From Larix sibirica (taxonomy: Eukaryota; Streptophyta; Pinopsida; Pinales; Pinaceae), in the NCBI GenBank assembly GCA_004151065.3, contig NWUY0300002401.1:54115-70571 (forward strand): a stretch of 16,457 nt of DNA, read 5' to 3'. Position numbers and translations under genes: made by a program. The notes under the pieces were generated by a model. That model was not told the DNA's origin, did not search any database, and saw nothing but the letters and a program-made list of their open reading frames with translations. Below, one piece after another: positions 16,316-16,457 of the stretch. Each line of letters opens with the position of its first letter. Positions within the stretch are counted from its first letter, which is position 1.

Positions 16316-16457
16316 TTTTAATTCCTCTTCCATGTACTAGAGTACGGCACTGAAATAGTGTGTGGAAAAATACAAGGAAGCATTTTCTAATCTATCATTC
16401 GTTTAGTATTTTTAACCTAACAGATATATGGATTTTCAGAGTAGATAAATTGCAGAA

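Larger units (their letters stand above)
14837..16457. other. AT-rich non-coding region with recurring short modules
   Basis: No frame is maintained. The region is marked by repeated GGGTTNNAACCC-type modules (15020-15745), a palindrome, a 10-bp inverted repeat and a direct repeat, all listed separately. It may be intronic or intergenic. Confidence 0.4.

Overview
This window looks like nuclear DNA from a land plant with a large, repeat-rich genome. The evidence is long AT-rich intergenic stretches, spliced gene fragments with plant-type GT/AG sites, and a decayed plant-type LINE whose ORF2 carries endonuclease, reverse transcriptase, a zinc-binding RT-associated domain and RNase H. A gymnosperm, perhaps a conifer, fits the style of the LINE and of the 745-codon broken gene, but that is only an impression from memory. 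Two ambiguous bases (N at 861 and 10551) show this is draft assembly.

Layout. Positions 1-1530, minus strand: probable 3' part of a spliced gene, with one good terminal exon (447 to 209), one good internal exon (961 to 770), and a doubtful upstream exon. Positions 2007-6732, plus strand: a 5'-truncated non-LTR retrotransposon (LINE). It holds the last codons of ORF1, an overlapping ORF2 broken by about 12 stops and 6 frameshifts, a 3' UTR with internal duplications, and a short A tail. Positions 6733-10110: AT-rich intergenic sequence with no supportable gene, but a polypurine tract followed by TG (7044-7057) that may be the edge of a solo or decayed LTR. Positions 10112-10450: simple and tandem repeats. 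Positions 10630-13360: a gene-like unit with a TATA box, a good start context and one 745-codon frame free of frameshifts but interrupted by five stop codons. It resembles a repetitive plant family of unknown function, probably transposon-associated. Positions 13212-16457: mostly AT-rich non-coding sequence, containing a candidate two-exon mini-gene (14583-14836) below a G-box and a telo-box, a set of recurring GGGTTNNAACCC-type modules, and several inverted repeats.

No intact protein-coding gene of confidently known function is visible, and I see no rRNA, tRNA, CRISPR or operon-like system. The parts do not form one working pathway: the window is mainly a record of retroelement insertion and decay between gene fragments. 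I found no convincing new biological system. The points most worth testing are the indel-free 745-codon broken frame, the single N at 861 lying where two compatible exon frames meet, and the spliced mini-gene near 14.6 kb.
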